Shown here piece after piece: positions 6,888 through 14,404 of a stretch of 32,725 nucleotides of DNA. Positions within the stretch are counted from its first letter, which is position 1. Every line of letters starts with the position of its first letter. The translations under genes and the position numbers were made by a program. The DNA is from a virus. Location: positions 1-32,725 of the IMG/VR virus record IMGVR_UViG_3300019135_000049; one strand, given 5' to 3'. A model generated the notes under the pieces. It searched no databases, was not told where the DNA came from, and saw nothing but the letters and a program-made list of their open reading frames with translations.

Positions 6888-8102
6888 ATGAGAAAGTTTT
6901 TTATGTTATCCTTCGCTTTAGTAATGATGTTGTTAACCGTAGACCATGTTTTTGCCCATCCCGGGGGAAGAGATGAATTGGGCGGACATTTTAGAAGATC
7001 AGACTGCACTTATTTTTTACATGAACCAACATCCATTGCAAGATCTGCTAAGAATATGCAAGAATTAATCGCATTAATAAAAAAGTACAACAGTAACTCT
7101 AAATGCATAAATACTCTAAATGAAAGCAAGGTTGACCTAGAAGGATTTACATTCAGTAATGGTACACCCTCTACCAATCCAACACCAAATCAAACAAAAC
7201 CAGCACCGAAACCAACACCTCAACCACAATTACAATTAGGACAAAAGTATTCAGCTACATTAGCAGGTTGTACAGACGGAGATACTGCTAATTTTGTAAT
7301 CAATGGGAAAACATACAAAACTCGCTTCCTGTATATTGATACACCAGAGAGTACTACACAAGTTGAACCATTTGGAAAAGAGGCAAGTGAATTTACTTGT
7401 ACATTTTTAAAAAGTGGGAAAATAACTCTTGAAACAGATGGGAATTCGCTTTTTGACAAGTATGATCGACTTTTAGCATGGGTATGGGTTGGAGATAAAC
7501 TTCATCAGGAGGAAATTACGAAAGCTGGCTTAGTTGAAGATTTTTATGATTACGGAAATTACAAATACGAAGATCGAATACATGCAGCGATGGAATATGC
7601 AAAAACGAACTATACAGGAATGTACGCTTCGTTAAAACCAGCAGAACAACCTAAATCAACAGAGGATAATAAATCAGAAGGGAAACCCGAAGAATCCAAA
7701 GAAGACGATGCAGAAAAATTTGAGGAAAATAAGGAAACTAAATCAAAAGATGAGCAAGTAAAAACGGATGAGTCAAATAAAAATGACGATAAAGAAGGAA
7801 GAGTTGTTAAAAACTCTGACGAACAAGTAGCATCTCAACAAGTGGCAACAGAAGACCCGACAGCCCTAGATTATGTATTACTCATATTGGTTTTAATCTT
7901 AGTTATCGTATTCTTCAAGATTCCGAAAATAAAAGGTCGATATGGAGTAAGACCACTGATTGCTCATAAGCTACGTTCAAGAAGGACTTGGTTAAACATT
8001 ATACTAGGAATTATTTATCTATTTTTCTGGTTTATTATATTAATAATTGTCGTTATGGAATTTGTACATTTAAACAAAACCAAAAAACACGTATCAATGT
8101 AA
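6888..8102 (+). CDS. Secreted, membrane-anchored staphylococcal-type nuclease
   Basis: 404 residues. A signal peptide (MRKFFMLSFALVMML...) ends at about VFA|HP near residue 23. A short region with HPGGRDELGGH follows, then a Pro/Thr linker. The SNase domain spans about 120-250 and retains the catalytic residues: DGDT, TRFLYIDTPES (Arg, Asp and Glu) and DKYDRLLAW (Arg). Next come about 70 residues of Lys/Glu/Asp-rich linker, one membrane helix at about 328-345 (VLLILVLILVIVFF) and a second at about 367-390. So the nuclease faces outside and is tethered to the membrane, unlike ordinary secreted thermonuclease. It has its own promoter and terminator and reads against its neighbours. A role in degrading incoming DNA, as superinfection exclusion, is possible but inferred. 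Confidence 0.88.
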   Translation: MRKFFMLSFALVMMLLTVDHVFAHPGGRDELGGHFRRSDCTYFLHEPTSIARSAKNMQELIALIKKYNSNSKCINTLNESKVDLEGFTFSNGTPSTNPTPNQTKPAPKPTPQPQLQLGQKYSATLAGCTDGDTANFVINGKTYKTRFLYIDTPESTTQVEPFGKEASEFTCTFLKSGKITLETDGNSLFDKYDRLLAWVWVGDKLHQEEITKAGLVEDFYDYGNYKYEDRIHAAMEYAKTNYTGMYASLKPAEQPKSTEDNKSEGKPEESKEDDAEKFEENKETKSKDEQVKTDESNKNDDKEGRVVKNSDEQVASQQVATEDPTALDYVLLILVLILVIVFFKIPKIKGRYGVRPLIAHKLRSRRTWLNIILGIIYLFFWFIILIIVVMEFVHLNKTKKHVSM

Positions 8103-8103
8103 A

Positions 8104-8140
8104 AATAAAGCCCTTCTCCTCATTTGAGAAGGGCTTTATT
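8104..8140. terminator. Strong bidirectional terminator
   Basis: 15-bp perfect stem AATAAAGCCCTTCTC/GAGAAGGGCTTTATT with a 7-nt loop, directly after the nuclease stop codon. Confidence 0.85.
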
Positions 8141-8218
8141 TATATTCAATTCCCAAGTCTTGAATGATGTTTTCGGTTTTCTCAAACAATTCATTACACG
8201 TTAATTACATTAGACTAG

Positions 8219-8351
8219 AAGGTTGTGTATTCTGCTCGATTTATAAAAAATTAGCCGATTTGAGCCACGTTTCTAAACATGGTAATAGAATTCTATTCAA
8301 CCAATTCTCTAACCTTTAAATCGGCTAATTTTCTCTAAAACGTACAACCTT
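8219..8351. other. Structured element with nested inverted repeats
   Basis: Outer arms AAGGTTGT/ACAACCTT (8219-8226 and 8344-8351) enclose a perfect 15-bp stem, AAAATTAGCCGATTT with its complement (8247-8261 and 8318-8332). Inside are a near-perfect hairpin, CCACGTTT/AAACATGG with one mismatch, and a 14-bp palindrome AATAGAATTCTATT at 8284-8297. No ORF fits. It could be a structured RNA, a miniature transposon-like insertion, or a protein-binding site. It occupies the gap where tail-tip genes would be expected. Confidence 0.55.
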
Positions 8352-8359
8352 TTACATGT

Positions 8360-8557
8360 TTAATTTGTTTTTGCTAAACGAAAGGCTGAACGTTTACGAT
8401 TAATTGGTACTTTGTATTGAATACCAATAAGCTTATCAAATTTAAAATATTCAGCCATGATATCAAAATCTTTGTAATAACGTTTAATGCGTCTCATAAT
8501 ATCTTTGCTTTCTGTATATAAACAATAATAATCACCACATTTCCAAACTTCAGCCAT
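8360..8557 (-). CDS. Small hypothetical protein after the tape measure gene, 65 aa
   Basis: Begins MAEVWKCGDYYCLYTESKDI and is rich in Tyr, Arg and Lys (RRIKRYYKDFD, RKRSAFRLAK). The ATG at 8557 lies 10 nt after GGGGGG; an upstream GTG would be too close to it. It is separated from the tape measure gene by a terminator, so it may be expressed separately or by readthrough. I do not recognise the family, and it is far too small to be a distal tail or receptor-binding protein. Confidence 0.6.
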   Translation of the reverse strand: MAEVWKCGDYYCLYTESKDIMRRIKRYYKDFDIMAEYFKFDKLIGIQYKVPINRKRSAFRLAKTN

Positions 8558-8577
8558 TTGAAGCACGCCCCCCTAAT

Positions 8578-8608
8578 AAAAAAGGTGAGGATAAACAATC
8601 CTCACCCT
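8578..8608 (-). terminator. Terminator at the end of the structural operon
   Basis: 8-bp stem GGTGAGGA/TCCTCACC with a 7-nt loop, followed on the minus strand by TTTTTT. It ends the head-tail transcript right after the tape measure gene. Confidence 0.8.
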
Positions 8609-10632
8609 TATTTGCGATTCATACGGATATACAAATCTAAATCCCTAAATAATTGTTGTGGATTATCAGCTTTTATTGTAACGTTGTGTAAATGATAATG
8701 ATGTTCTGTGTTATTATGATTGTTTGTTATTCTTTCAGACTTCATATTCTGTTTCATTCTATCCCATACTGCATCTGCAAACGGAGCCATATAGGTAGGA
8801 TTTTCTAGAGGTAATATTGCTTCACGTCCATTTTCAGCAAGCCCAACGATTGAAGGCTTATCAAAGATCCCCCCTGTTTGATACCAATCAACTGAAAAAG
8901 TTGGTATTTTAACAGATAAGTCTCCTACACCAAACGATTTCCAGTCTACATCAATATGAGGGAGCTTTGGTTTAGGAATTTTAATTTCTAAATTGCTAAA
9001 TGCTGATTTGATTTTATCGATAATATCAAGGACTGTACTTTTCGCTGATTCAATCGGGGAAGTAATGGCAGTCTTAATACCGTTCCACACGCTAGTTGCC
9101 GTTGACTTAATACTATTGAAAATACTTGATACGTTTGATTTCACTGAATTAAATACTGAGGAAACTGTACTGGAAATACTGTCTATTGTGGAAGAAATGG
9201 ATGATTTAATTCCATTCCAAATGGTACTCACTGTAGTTTTTACCGAATTTAGCGTGTTGGAAATAAAGGTTTTAATGTTATTCCAAACGCTTTGGATATT
9301 TGAACTTATACTATTCAAAATTGATGAAATATTGCTTTTGATAGTATTCCAAACAGATTGGATTAAAGAAGCTATTCCATTCCATATTGTAGAAAATACA
9401 TTTTTAATGACATTAAGCGTTGTTGAAATTGTATTATGTATTCCATTAATGGCTGACTTTATAACCCCATTGATAGTATCCCAAACACCTTTTGCAATAC
9501 TCTTTATCCCTTCCCATACACCCTTCCAATCACCGGAAATGAGGGAAAGAACGGTTTTAATAATACCACGTAAAATTTCGAGCAGTCCTTTAATAGTCTG
9601 TCCAATAGCTGACCACGTTGTTTTAGCCGCTGTTGTAATTTCATCACCGTATTGCTTCCAAATTTGTTTACCAAATGTAACAAAGTCATTGATAATTTGT
9701 TTGAGAATCCCAAGATTTTGTGTAATTGAAGTAGCAACTTCTGGTGGAAGAATTTCTTGGATAACACCTTTCCATCCAGCATTTTTAAAGGCATCTGATA
9801 TACGATTGATGAGGTCAATAATAGAGGGGAGAAAGGATTTTATTTTATCAAATAAGTCACTTGTTACCATTGCGGAGAATGACTTAAGGTTATCTTTTAG
9901 TGTAGACATCATACCGTTAAACGTTTGACTTTGTTTCTCCATCGCACCACCAAAGCGATTACCCATTCCTTCAACAAGGGCTGGAATGACTTGATCAGCC
10001 ATTAATTTGCCTTGTTCGGACATTTTCATCAACTCAGGAACAGATTTATCCATTGTTTCAGAGAGAATTTGCCATGCAGGAATCCCGCGCTCCGCCAATT
10101 GGTTCATTTCCTCTGCTGATGCTTTTCCTTTTGCGGACATTTGAAAGAGAGCCATCGACACACCTTCAAGTTCTTCCTGTCCCCCACCGACTGCTGATAC
10201 CGCATCACCGACTGCTACGAGGGTTTCTTTCAATTTCTCTCCCTCAAATCCAGCCATATTAAGAAGCTTCGCACTCTTGTCTAGCCCTTCAAATTCGAAT
10301 GGAGTTTTAGCACCAAGTTCTTTTAAATCTTGTATTGTTTGCTTTGCTTCCTCTGCGCTACCAAGAAGAGTTGTCCATGCAATTTCTGACTGCTCCATCA
10401 TTGCATTGAATTCTATACCTGTTTTTGTAGCAAGTGTCCCAACAGCAGCAATAGCAGCACCAAGTCCAGCAATTGCACCTGTCGCAAGTGTTCCCACTGT
10501 CGCTCCCCATCGACTTGTACCAGATTCAAAATTCTTTAAATCTTTTTCGGCTTGATCCATCTTTGTTGTAAATTTTGAATCATCAAGCATTATTTCCGCT
10601 TTGTAACTACCGAGATCAACTGTCGCCATCAT
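8608..10632 (-). CDS. Tail tape measure protein
   Basis: 674 residues. The N-terminal part has the conserved tape-measure block (TPFEFEGLDKSAKLLNMAGF, AKGKASAEEMNQLAERGIPA). The middle, about 370-560, is a long repetitive helix-forming region with W-N-x-I units and many Ser, Ile and Val residues. The C-terminus, with GIFDKPSIVGLAENGREAIL and a His-rich NNTEHHYHLHNV, is typical for these proteins, so the gene looks complete. In siphophages the protein sets tail length; at roughly 1.5 angstrom per residue it implies a tail near 100 nm. Its start overlaps the stop of the chaperone gene by ATGA. It is the last recognisable tail gene in the window. Confidence 0.92.
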   Translation of the reverse strand: MMATVDLGSYKAEIMLDDSKFTTKMDQAEKDLKNFESGTSRWGATVGTLATGAIAGLGAAIAAVGTLATKTGIEFNAMMEQSEIAWTTLLGSAEEAKQTIQDLKELGAKTPFEFEGLDKSAKLLNMAGFEGEKLKETLVAVGDAVSAVGGGQEELEGVSMALFQMSAKGKASAEEMNQLAERGIPAWQILSETMDKSVPELMKMSEQGKLMADQVIPALVEGMGNRFGGAMEKQSQTFNGMMSTLKDNLKSFSAMVTSDLFDKIKSFLPSIIDLINRISDAFKNAGWKGVIQEILPPEVATSITQNLGILKQIINDFVTFGKQIWKQYGDEITTAAKTTWSAIGQTIKGLLEILRGIIKTVLSLISGDWKGVWEGIKSIAKGVWDTINGVIKSAINGIHNTISTTLNVIKNVFSTIWNGIASLIQSVWNTIKSNISSILNSISSNIQSVWNNIKTFISNTLNSVKTTVSTIWNGIKSSISSTIDSISSTVSSVFNSVKSNVSSIFNSIKSTATSVWNGIKTAITSPIESAKSTVLDIIDKIKSAFSNLEIKIPKPKLPHIDVDWKSFGVGDLSVKIPTFSVDWYQTGGIFDKPSIVGLAENGREAILPLENPTYMAPFADAVWDRMKQNMKSERITNNHNNTEHHYHLHNVTIKADNPQQLFRDLDLYIRMNRK

Positions 10633-10913
10633 TTCTCACCTGCCTTGTAGCCCGATACTTGACGAAGCTTTGCAAAATCTGGCTCTGTTTGTTTCATACG
10701 TTCACATTTTTCGAGATGTTCTCTACCCTCTGGAGTACTCATGAGATCGAACATTTGACAGTACTTCAAATACGCTAAAAAAATCGCATACGGTAGATTC
10801 ATGATTTCCGTATGCGACATCCGAGTCTTCATATTAAGATACGCAACCTTTTCCATGAATTTAATTCCTTCGCTTCCCCTCGCCTTCCCTTCATCAGTCG
10901 GAAGGGAGGGCAT
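10629..10913 (-). CDS. Tail assembly chaperone, frameshift extension (gpT-like)
   Basis: 94-residue ORF lying between the gpG-like gene and the tape measure gene, in the position of lambda gpT. Its frame is -1 relative to gpG. The frame is open upstream across a CCCAAAC slippery heptamer, so the natural product is probably a gpG-T fusion covering 10629-11233. A free-standing start at ATG 10913 overlapping the gpG stop (TAATG) is also possible. The sequence has a helical NLPYAIFLAYLKYCQMFDLM core. The fusion is expected to coat the tape measure protein and recruit tail tube protein during assembly. It overlaps the tape measure start by 4 nt. Confidence 0.75.
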   Translation of the reverse strand: MPSLPTDEGKARGSEGIKFMEKVAYLNMKTRMSHTEIMNLPYAIFLAYLKYCQMFDLMSTPEGREHLEKCERMKQTEPDFAKLRQVSGYKAGEK

Positions 10914-11233
10914 TAGGAGTTTGGGTTGGAATTAATCTCCATCATTGTTTGCTGGTAAATTTCAACCACTTTACGCATCTGAACAGGAAAAAACTTTCGG
11001 AGGACTTCTTCAGTCGTTACTTTCCGTTCTCCTTGTGAAAGAAGAGTTGCTACCATTTCTGCGAGAAGGTGAATTTGTTCTTCTGCGTTTTTTGCTTTTT
11101 TTGATTTGTTTTCGATAGCGACCATCTGCAAAACGAGTTGAGTAGACGGTGAAGATGGTACTTCGAATGTTTCATCACCGATTTTGAATTGAATGGATTC
11201 CTGCACAAGTAAATCTAAATCAACAATTTTCAT
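10913..11233 (-). CDS. Tail assembly chaperone (gpG-like)
   Basis: 106 residues between the tail tube and tape measure genes, the standard place of the gpG chaperone. It is acidic to neutral and helical (VLQMVAIENKSKKAKNAEEQ, EVLRKFFPVQMRKVVEIYQQ). It ends NSNPNS, and the codons just before the stop contain the slippery heptamer CCCAAAC in the correct phase. Made in excess, it would keep the tape measure soluble, while a minority of ribosomes shift to give the longer gpG-T form. A terminator upstream (11265-11290) separates it from the tail tube gene, which would reduce its level relative to the tube protein. Confidence 0.8.
   Translation of the reverse strand: MKIVDLDLLVQESIQFKIGDETFEVPSSPSTQLVLQMVAIENKSKKAKNAEEQIHLLAEMVATLLSQGERKVTTEEVLRKFFPVQMRKVVEIYQQTMMEINSNPNS
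10919..10925 (-). promoter_or_regulatory. Programmed -1 ribosomal frameshift site
   Basis: On the minus strand the gpG frame reads AAC CCA AAC TCC TAA. This gives C-CCA-AAC, an exact X-XXY-YYZ slippery heptamer, two codons before the stop. A -1 slip gives CCC AAA CTC and continues in the T frame. About 15 nt downstream CCCTTC/GAAGGG can form a stem that could stimulate the shift. Confidence 0.8.
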
Positions 11234-11264
11234 ATACTTTCATCCTCCTGTAATTTTTGAGACA

Positions 11265-11290
11265 TAAAAAAGGAAGGGAACTCCCTTCCA
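11265..11290 (-). terminator. Terminator after the major tail gene
   Basis: GGAAGGG/CCCTTCC stem, 7 bp with an AACT-type tetraloop, then TTTTTT on the minus strand. Partial termination here would give more tube protein than chaperone and tape measure. Confidence 0.75.
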
Positions 11291-11292
11291 AA

Positions 11293-11832
11293 TTAGATTT
11301 CTTCGATAATTTCAACTAAATTACCATCTGTTTTATTAGGAACAGCCATAGCAATAAATTCCATGTCTAACACAGTTTCCTTTTCTGCATCAAAATTTAA
11401 TTCAAAGCCTTTTTGATTTTGTGCTTTGAAGATATTAACAATCAAACGCTTCCCTGAAGGTTTATAATGTACGAACCGTAAGAAGTTTATTGGTACATCT
11501 CTTAATCCGCCAATTCCGATACGTCTTTTTCCTGCTGTTGTATCTTCTATATAACTCGCAGCGTTGAGTCGAGAAATATTTTGCAAATAAAACGTACAAA
11601 GACCTGTTTTAAAAATAACCTCTTCAGACGTTTTAAAATTAGCTAAAATATTGTTTTGCGCTCCACCACGAACCTCTTTAAACGTAGGTTTGTATGTCAG
11701 TGTTGCTCCACCAGAAATTTCTCCGATTTTAACTAATGCAGCTTCAATTTCAGCCTCTGTAGCGTTTGGTTCAACGACTCCCAAGAACAAATCGCCCGAA
11801 CCAAGTAAAATCGTATTTGTTTCAGTCGCCAT
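11293..11832 (-). CDS. Major tail (tube) protein
   Basis: 179 residues. It contains LLGSGDLFLGVVEPNATEAE at the N-terminus and a VGGAQNN-like beta-rich body (GGATLTYKPTFKEVRGGAQN), ending with an acidic strand. Length, composition and position between the tail completion gene and the chaperones fit a siphophage tail tube subunit, which stacks in hexameric rings around the tape measure. AAAGGAG lies at the right distance from the ATG. It is followed by its own terminator, as often seen for highly expressed structural proteins. Confidence 0.85.
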   Translation of the reverse strand: MATETNTILLGSGDLFLGVVEPNATEAEIEAALVKIGEISGGATLTYKPTFKEVRGGAQNNILANFKTSEEVIFKTGLCTFYLQNISRLNAASYIEDTTAGKRRIGIGGLRDVPINFLRFVHYKPSGKRLIVNIFKAQNQKGFELNFDAEKETVLDMEFIAMAVPNKTDGNLVEIIEEI

Positions 11833-11834
11833 CT

Positions 11835-12236
11835 TTAAATCATCTCCTTTACTTTTACATGAAAAATTAACAATTGCTCATAAACTCCAAGATCATCAAC
11901 AAACAAAACGCCACCGCCAATGTGTTTGGCATGGTAGATGGCTGTATCATTCACGGTGAACGGTTTTGACTTTGCACGAAAATGCAAAAGATCAATTAAT
12001 CGTTTTGCGATTTTCTCCATTTCAACCACATTTTTCGAGACAATACGAATGTCACAACGATATGTATCAATTTCTCCAGCTTCATACGGAAAAGTTTCAA
12101 AAATCACGTATGGATAGTCATTTCGATTGTAAGGAACACCTGCCGAAATTCGCTTGTTTTTTGGTGTGTAGTCTACAAGTGAAATCAATTCAGTATCAGA
12201 AATAAAAAGGGAATGAAGTATTTGTGAAATCGTCAT
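11835..12236 (-). CDS. Tail completion / minor structural protein (gp17-like)
   Basis: 133 residues starting MTISQILHSLFISDTELISL with the motif KNKRISAGVPYNRNDYPYVI and a later beta-rich domain (YRCDIRIVSKN, YHAKHIGGGV). This is the organisation of the tail terminator/completion proteins related to SPP1 gp17, which cap the tail tube and join it to the head. It starts inside the end of the HK97 gp10-like gene (ATGA-type overlap) and lies just before the tail tube gene, as expected. Confidence 0.75.
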   Translation of the reverse strand: MTISQILHSLFISDTELISLVDYTPKNKRISAGVPYNRNDYPYVIFETFPYEAGEIDTYRCDIRIVSKNVVEMEKIAKRLIDLLHFRAKSKPFTVNDTAIYHAKHIGGGVLFVDDLGVYEQLLIFHVKVKEMI

Positions 12237-12556
12237 TTTACTCCCATCCCCTTCCGTATCATATCCCCGATTTTGTCTCTGTTTTCTTCAATAGCAGGGC
12301 GCAAATATGGCTGTGGTTTGATATTTTTGCTTGCCACTCCGAATTCTGTTGCCGCTGCATATTCTGCATTAGAGCCGACATATGCTTTTGATTGCGTTTC
12401 GCTATTCTCTACTTCATGTGAAATGGATCTTCGAAGGTGTCCTGTATCGACTGGTGCCCGAAGTTTCGCTTCAGCCTCAACAAAAATAGCAATCTGCTGA
12501 ATTGTTCGCTCTCTTCTTTCCTTCATTTTCTGAATCTCTTCCTGAAAACGACTCAT
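12233..12556 (-). CDS. HK97 gp10-like head-tail joining protein
   Basis: 107 residues with the family signature: EAKLRAPVDTGHLRRSI, then SKAYVGSNAEYAAATEFG and PQPYLRPAIEENRDK. HK97 gp10 family proteins are needed for joining heads to tails or for tail tube completion. Both gene ends overlap neighbours by 4 nt, so the connector genes form a tightly coupled block. Confidence 0.9.
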   Translation of the reverse strand: MSRFQEEIQKMKERRERTIQQIAIFVEAEAKLRAPVDTGHLRRSISHEVENSETQSKAYVGSNAEYAAATEFGVASKNIKPQPYLRPAIEENRDKIGDMIRKGMGVK

Positions 12557-12873
12557 GACATATCATCCTTTTTAATCAACACTTCATAGTGCCGATCATA
12601 ATCCATTACGCCTGTAATGGTATAATTTTCATTTCGATATTCAATTTTTTCACCTAATTTCAAACGTGCATCCGGCTTTGTGAACAGCCGATATTGTACA
12701 TCAACTACAATTCCGTAGCGATTTTCAGCTAATTTTGAGGAATAGGGTTCAATTTCACATTGGATAGGAATTCTTACAGGAATCGTCTCATAAATCGGTT
12801 CTCCGAAGTCATTCCAGCCGACTAATACTTCTTCACCTTCAGCAAGAAGATATACTGTTTTCGTTAATCTCAT
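12553..12873 (-). CDS. Head closure / minor capsid protein
   Basis: 106 residues, beta-rich, with LRLTKTVYLLAEGEEVLVGW-like strands and FTKPDARLKLGEKIEYRNEN, ending in YDRHYEVLIKK. This is the head-closure protein position and fold type (SPP1 gp16-like). It closes the head after packaging and forms the tail interface. It overlaps the genes on both sides by 4 nt. Assignment rests on position and general sequence pattern. Confidence 0.75.
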   Translation of the reverse strand: MRLTKTVYLLAEGEEVLVGWNDFGEPIYETIPVRIPIQCEIEPYSSKLAENRYGIVVDVQYRLFTKPDARLKLGEKIEYRNENYTITGVMDYDRHYEVLIKKDDMS

Positions 12874-13169
12874 ACGATTTTCACCCTTCGATATCGATTC
12901 AATTGAGCAAGGATATCATCGGGCAACGAATCACGATACGTTTCAGAAAGTGAACCTTTTTGCTCACTTTTCACGTTTTCTACACCATTCATCCGATAGC
13001 GATAAACAGCAATATCTTCAATCACTTCGTCAAGTTCGGCAGGAATTGTATCAAGATTGCAGTAATTTTTTACGAATTTTTCTGCACGAGAAAGGTAAAG
13101 ATTGAGCAGATTATCATCGTCATTATCAAAAATCCCTAACAATGTTTTCACATTTTCCAATGAAGGCAT
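12870..13169 (-). CDS. Head-tail connector (SPP1 gp15 / YqbG-like)
   Basis: 99 residues, all-helical. It begins MPSLENVKTLLGIFDNDDDN, followed by LNLYLSRAEKFVKNYCNLD and later LSETYRDSLPDDILAQLNRY. This matches the DNA packaging/connector family that docks under the portal. A strong AAAAAGGGGTGATTTAA precedes the ATG. First gene of the coupled connector block. Confidence 0.88.
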   Translation of the reverse strand: MPSLENVKTLLGIFDNDDDNLLNLYLSRAEKFVKNYCNLDTIPAELDEVIEDIAVYRYRMNGVENVKSEQKGSLSETYRDSLPDDILAQLNRYRRVKIV

Positions 13170-13174
13170 TTAAA

Positions 13175-13381
13175 TCACCCCTTTTTCGCAGGTGATTTTT
13201 TAGGAGTTGACTTTGGTTGTTCTCCCTTGACTTCTGTATCAGAATGCACTAACTCATATCCAAAGTCATAAATAAGAATATTTTTAATTTCTTCACTATC
13301 TGTTTCACCCAGTCCATTAGTGAATTTTACACCGTATGTTACGCCATTATAGTTGTGATTTGGTGTTTTAATTTTGTACAT
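13175..13381 (-). CDS. Small protein between capsid and connector genes, 68 aa
   Basis: 68 residues, starting MYKIKTPNHNYNGVTYGVKF, with an ordered N-terminal half and a Lys/Pro/Ser-rich basic tail (PKSTPKKSPAKKG). A gene of this size often lies here in Bacillus siphophages. It might bind the capsid surface or the connector, but I do not recognise a defined function. Its ribosome site AAGGAGTGATTAG is strong. It is separated from the capsid gene by a terminator. Confidence 0.7.
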   Translation of the reverse strand: MYKIKTPNHNYNGVTYGVKFTNGLGETDSEEIKNILIYDFGYELVHSDTEVKGEQPKSTPKKSPAKKG

Positions 13382-13401
13382 CTAATCACTCCTTAGCTAA
13401 A

Positions 13402-13431
13402 ATAAAGAGAGGATGGAAAAACCACCCTCTC
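13402..13431 (-). terminator. Terminator after the capsid gene
   Basis: Minus-strand 10-bp stem GAGAGGGTGG/CCATCCTCTC with one G-U pair and a T5 loop, then TTTATTTT. It would make capsid transcripts more abundant than connector transcripts. Confidence 0.75.
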
Positions 13432-13448
13432 AGCAAGAAAGATATGTA

Positions 13449-14378
13449 TTAAACAATTAATCCTTTTAAACGTGCTGCCGCTTTACCGTTGAATACACCA
13501 ATTCCACAGTAGAATTCGATGCGTGTACGATAAGCTGGTTTAGATTCAAGTTCACCTAAATCATAAACTTGAACTCCACCATTTGTTAAGCCAGAAACAA
13601 ATTCATCTGCTCCAAACTTAACTGCATAGATTGAAGTTGTATTATTTGCTGTACCTTGAACTTCATCATGACCAATAATTTTTGTACCGTCAGTTTTTTC
13701 ACCAGCAGCAAACATTGGCACTCCATCGTAAGCCATTACACTTCTACCAAATGCATCAACAGTTTTATCAAAATAGCCTAATTGACGAGCAATAGATTTT
13801 ATCTTTAATAGTGTTTTAGAGTCCATGAATAATGCATCTGCTTTTCCAGCAGTTTGATAAATTAAAGCGTCTAATGCTTCAAGGAATTTATACATACTTC
13901 CTTGGTCAGCATCAATGTCCAAGCCGTTAGTATCAGCTACGATAACTTGATTTCCTGTTAAACGTTTTTTAAGTCCATCGAAGGAATTAGCATCAGTTGC
14001 CGTATCACCGTTGAAGAAAGTATCTTGAAATTTATAAGCCAATGCTTTTGTTTTTAAAGCAGTTTGAATAGCACGTTGATCGTTAATATTGCTGCGAGTT
14101 TGAGCAATAAATTTGTCAACATCAGCATCTCCACCGAGAATAACAAGAGATTCCGTTTTTGGATTTACTGTGCCAGTTGATTCAGAATATGCACCATTTA
14201 CTGCACGGAATTCAACACCCGGAAGTGTTAATTCTTCATTGTATTTGTAGGAGTTACCTTGAATCTCAATGAAAGGTAACATCTGAAGAACTGGGGCATG
14301 TAACACAAATGTTTCCATTACACCTTTCTTTAACGTATCTTGAGATAATTTTGCAGATTCTAATAATGTAATAGCCAT
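13449..14378 (-). CDS. Major capsid protein
   Basis: 309 residues. The position directly after the scaffold gene and the sequence pattern (ETFVLHAPVLQMLPFIEIQG near the N-terminus, TGTVNPKTESLVILGGDADV, FQDTFFNGD, DALFMDSKTLLKIKSIARQL, and YRTRIEFYCGIGVFNGKAAA at the C-terminus) fit an HK97-fold capsid protein of the Gram-positive phage type. No protease gene or long N-terminal delta domain is present; a separate scaffold protein is used instead. AAAGGTGATTTAAT precedes the ATG, and a terminator follows. Confidence 0.92.
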   Translation of the reverse strand: MAITLLESAKLSQDTLKKGVMETFVLHAPVLQMLPFIEIQGNSYKYNEELTLPGVEFRAVNGAYSESTGTVNPKTESLVILGGDADVDKFIAQTRSNINDQRAIQTALKTKALAYKFQDTFFNGDTATDANSFDGLKKRLTGNQVIVADTNGLDIDADQGSMYKFLEALDALIYQTAGKADALFMDSKTLLKIKSIARQLGYFDKTVDAFGRSVMAYDGVPMFAAGEKTDGTKIIGHDEVQGTANNTTSIYAVKFGADEFVSGLTNGGVQVYDLGELESKPAYRTRIEFYCGIGVFNGKAAARLKGLIV

Positions 14379-14404
14379 ATTAAATCACCTTTCCTTTTTA
14401 TTTT

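Noticed and set aside
8993-9928. Long plus-strand ORF of 311 codons opposite the tape measure gene
   Set aside because: It mirrors the repetitive tape measure coding sequence, has no ribosome site, and gives a Leu/Ile/Val-rich sequence typical of antisense shadows.
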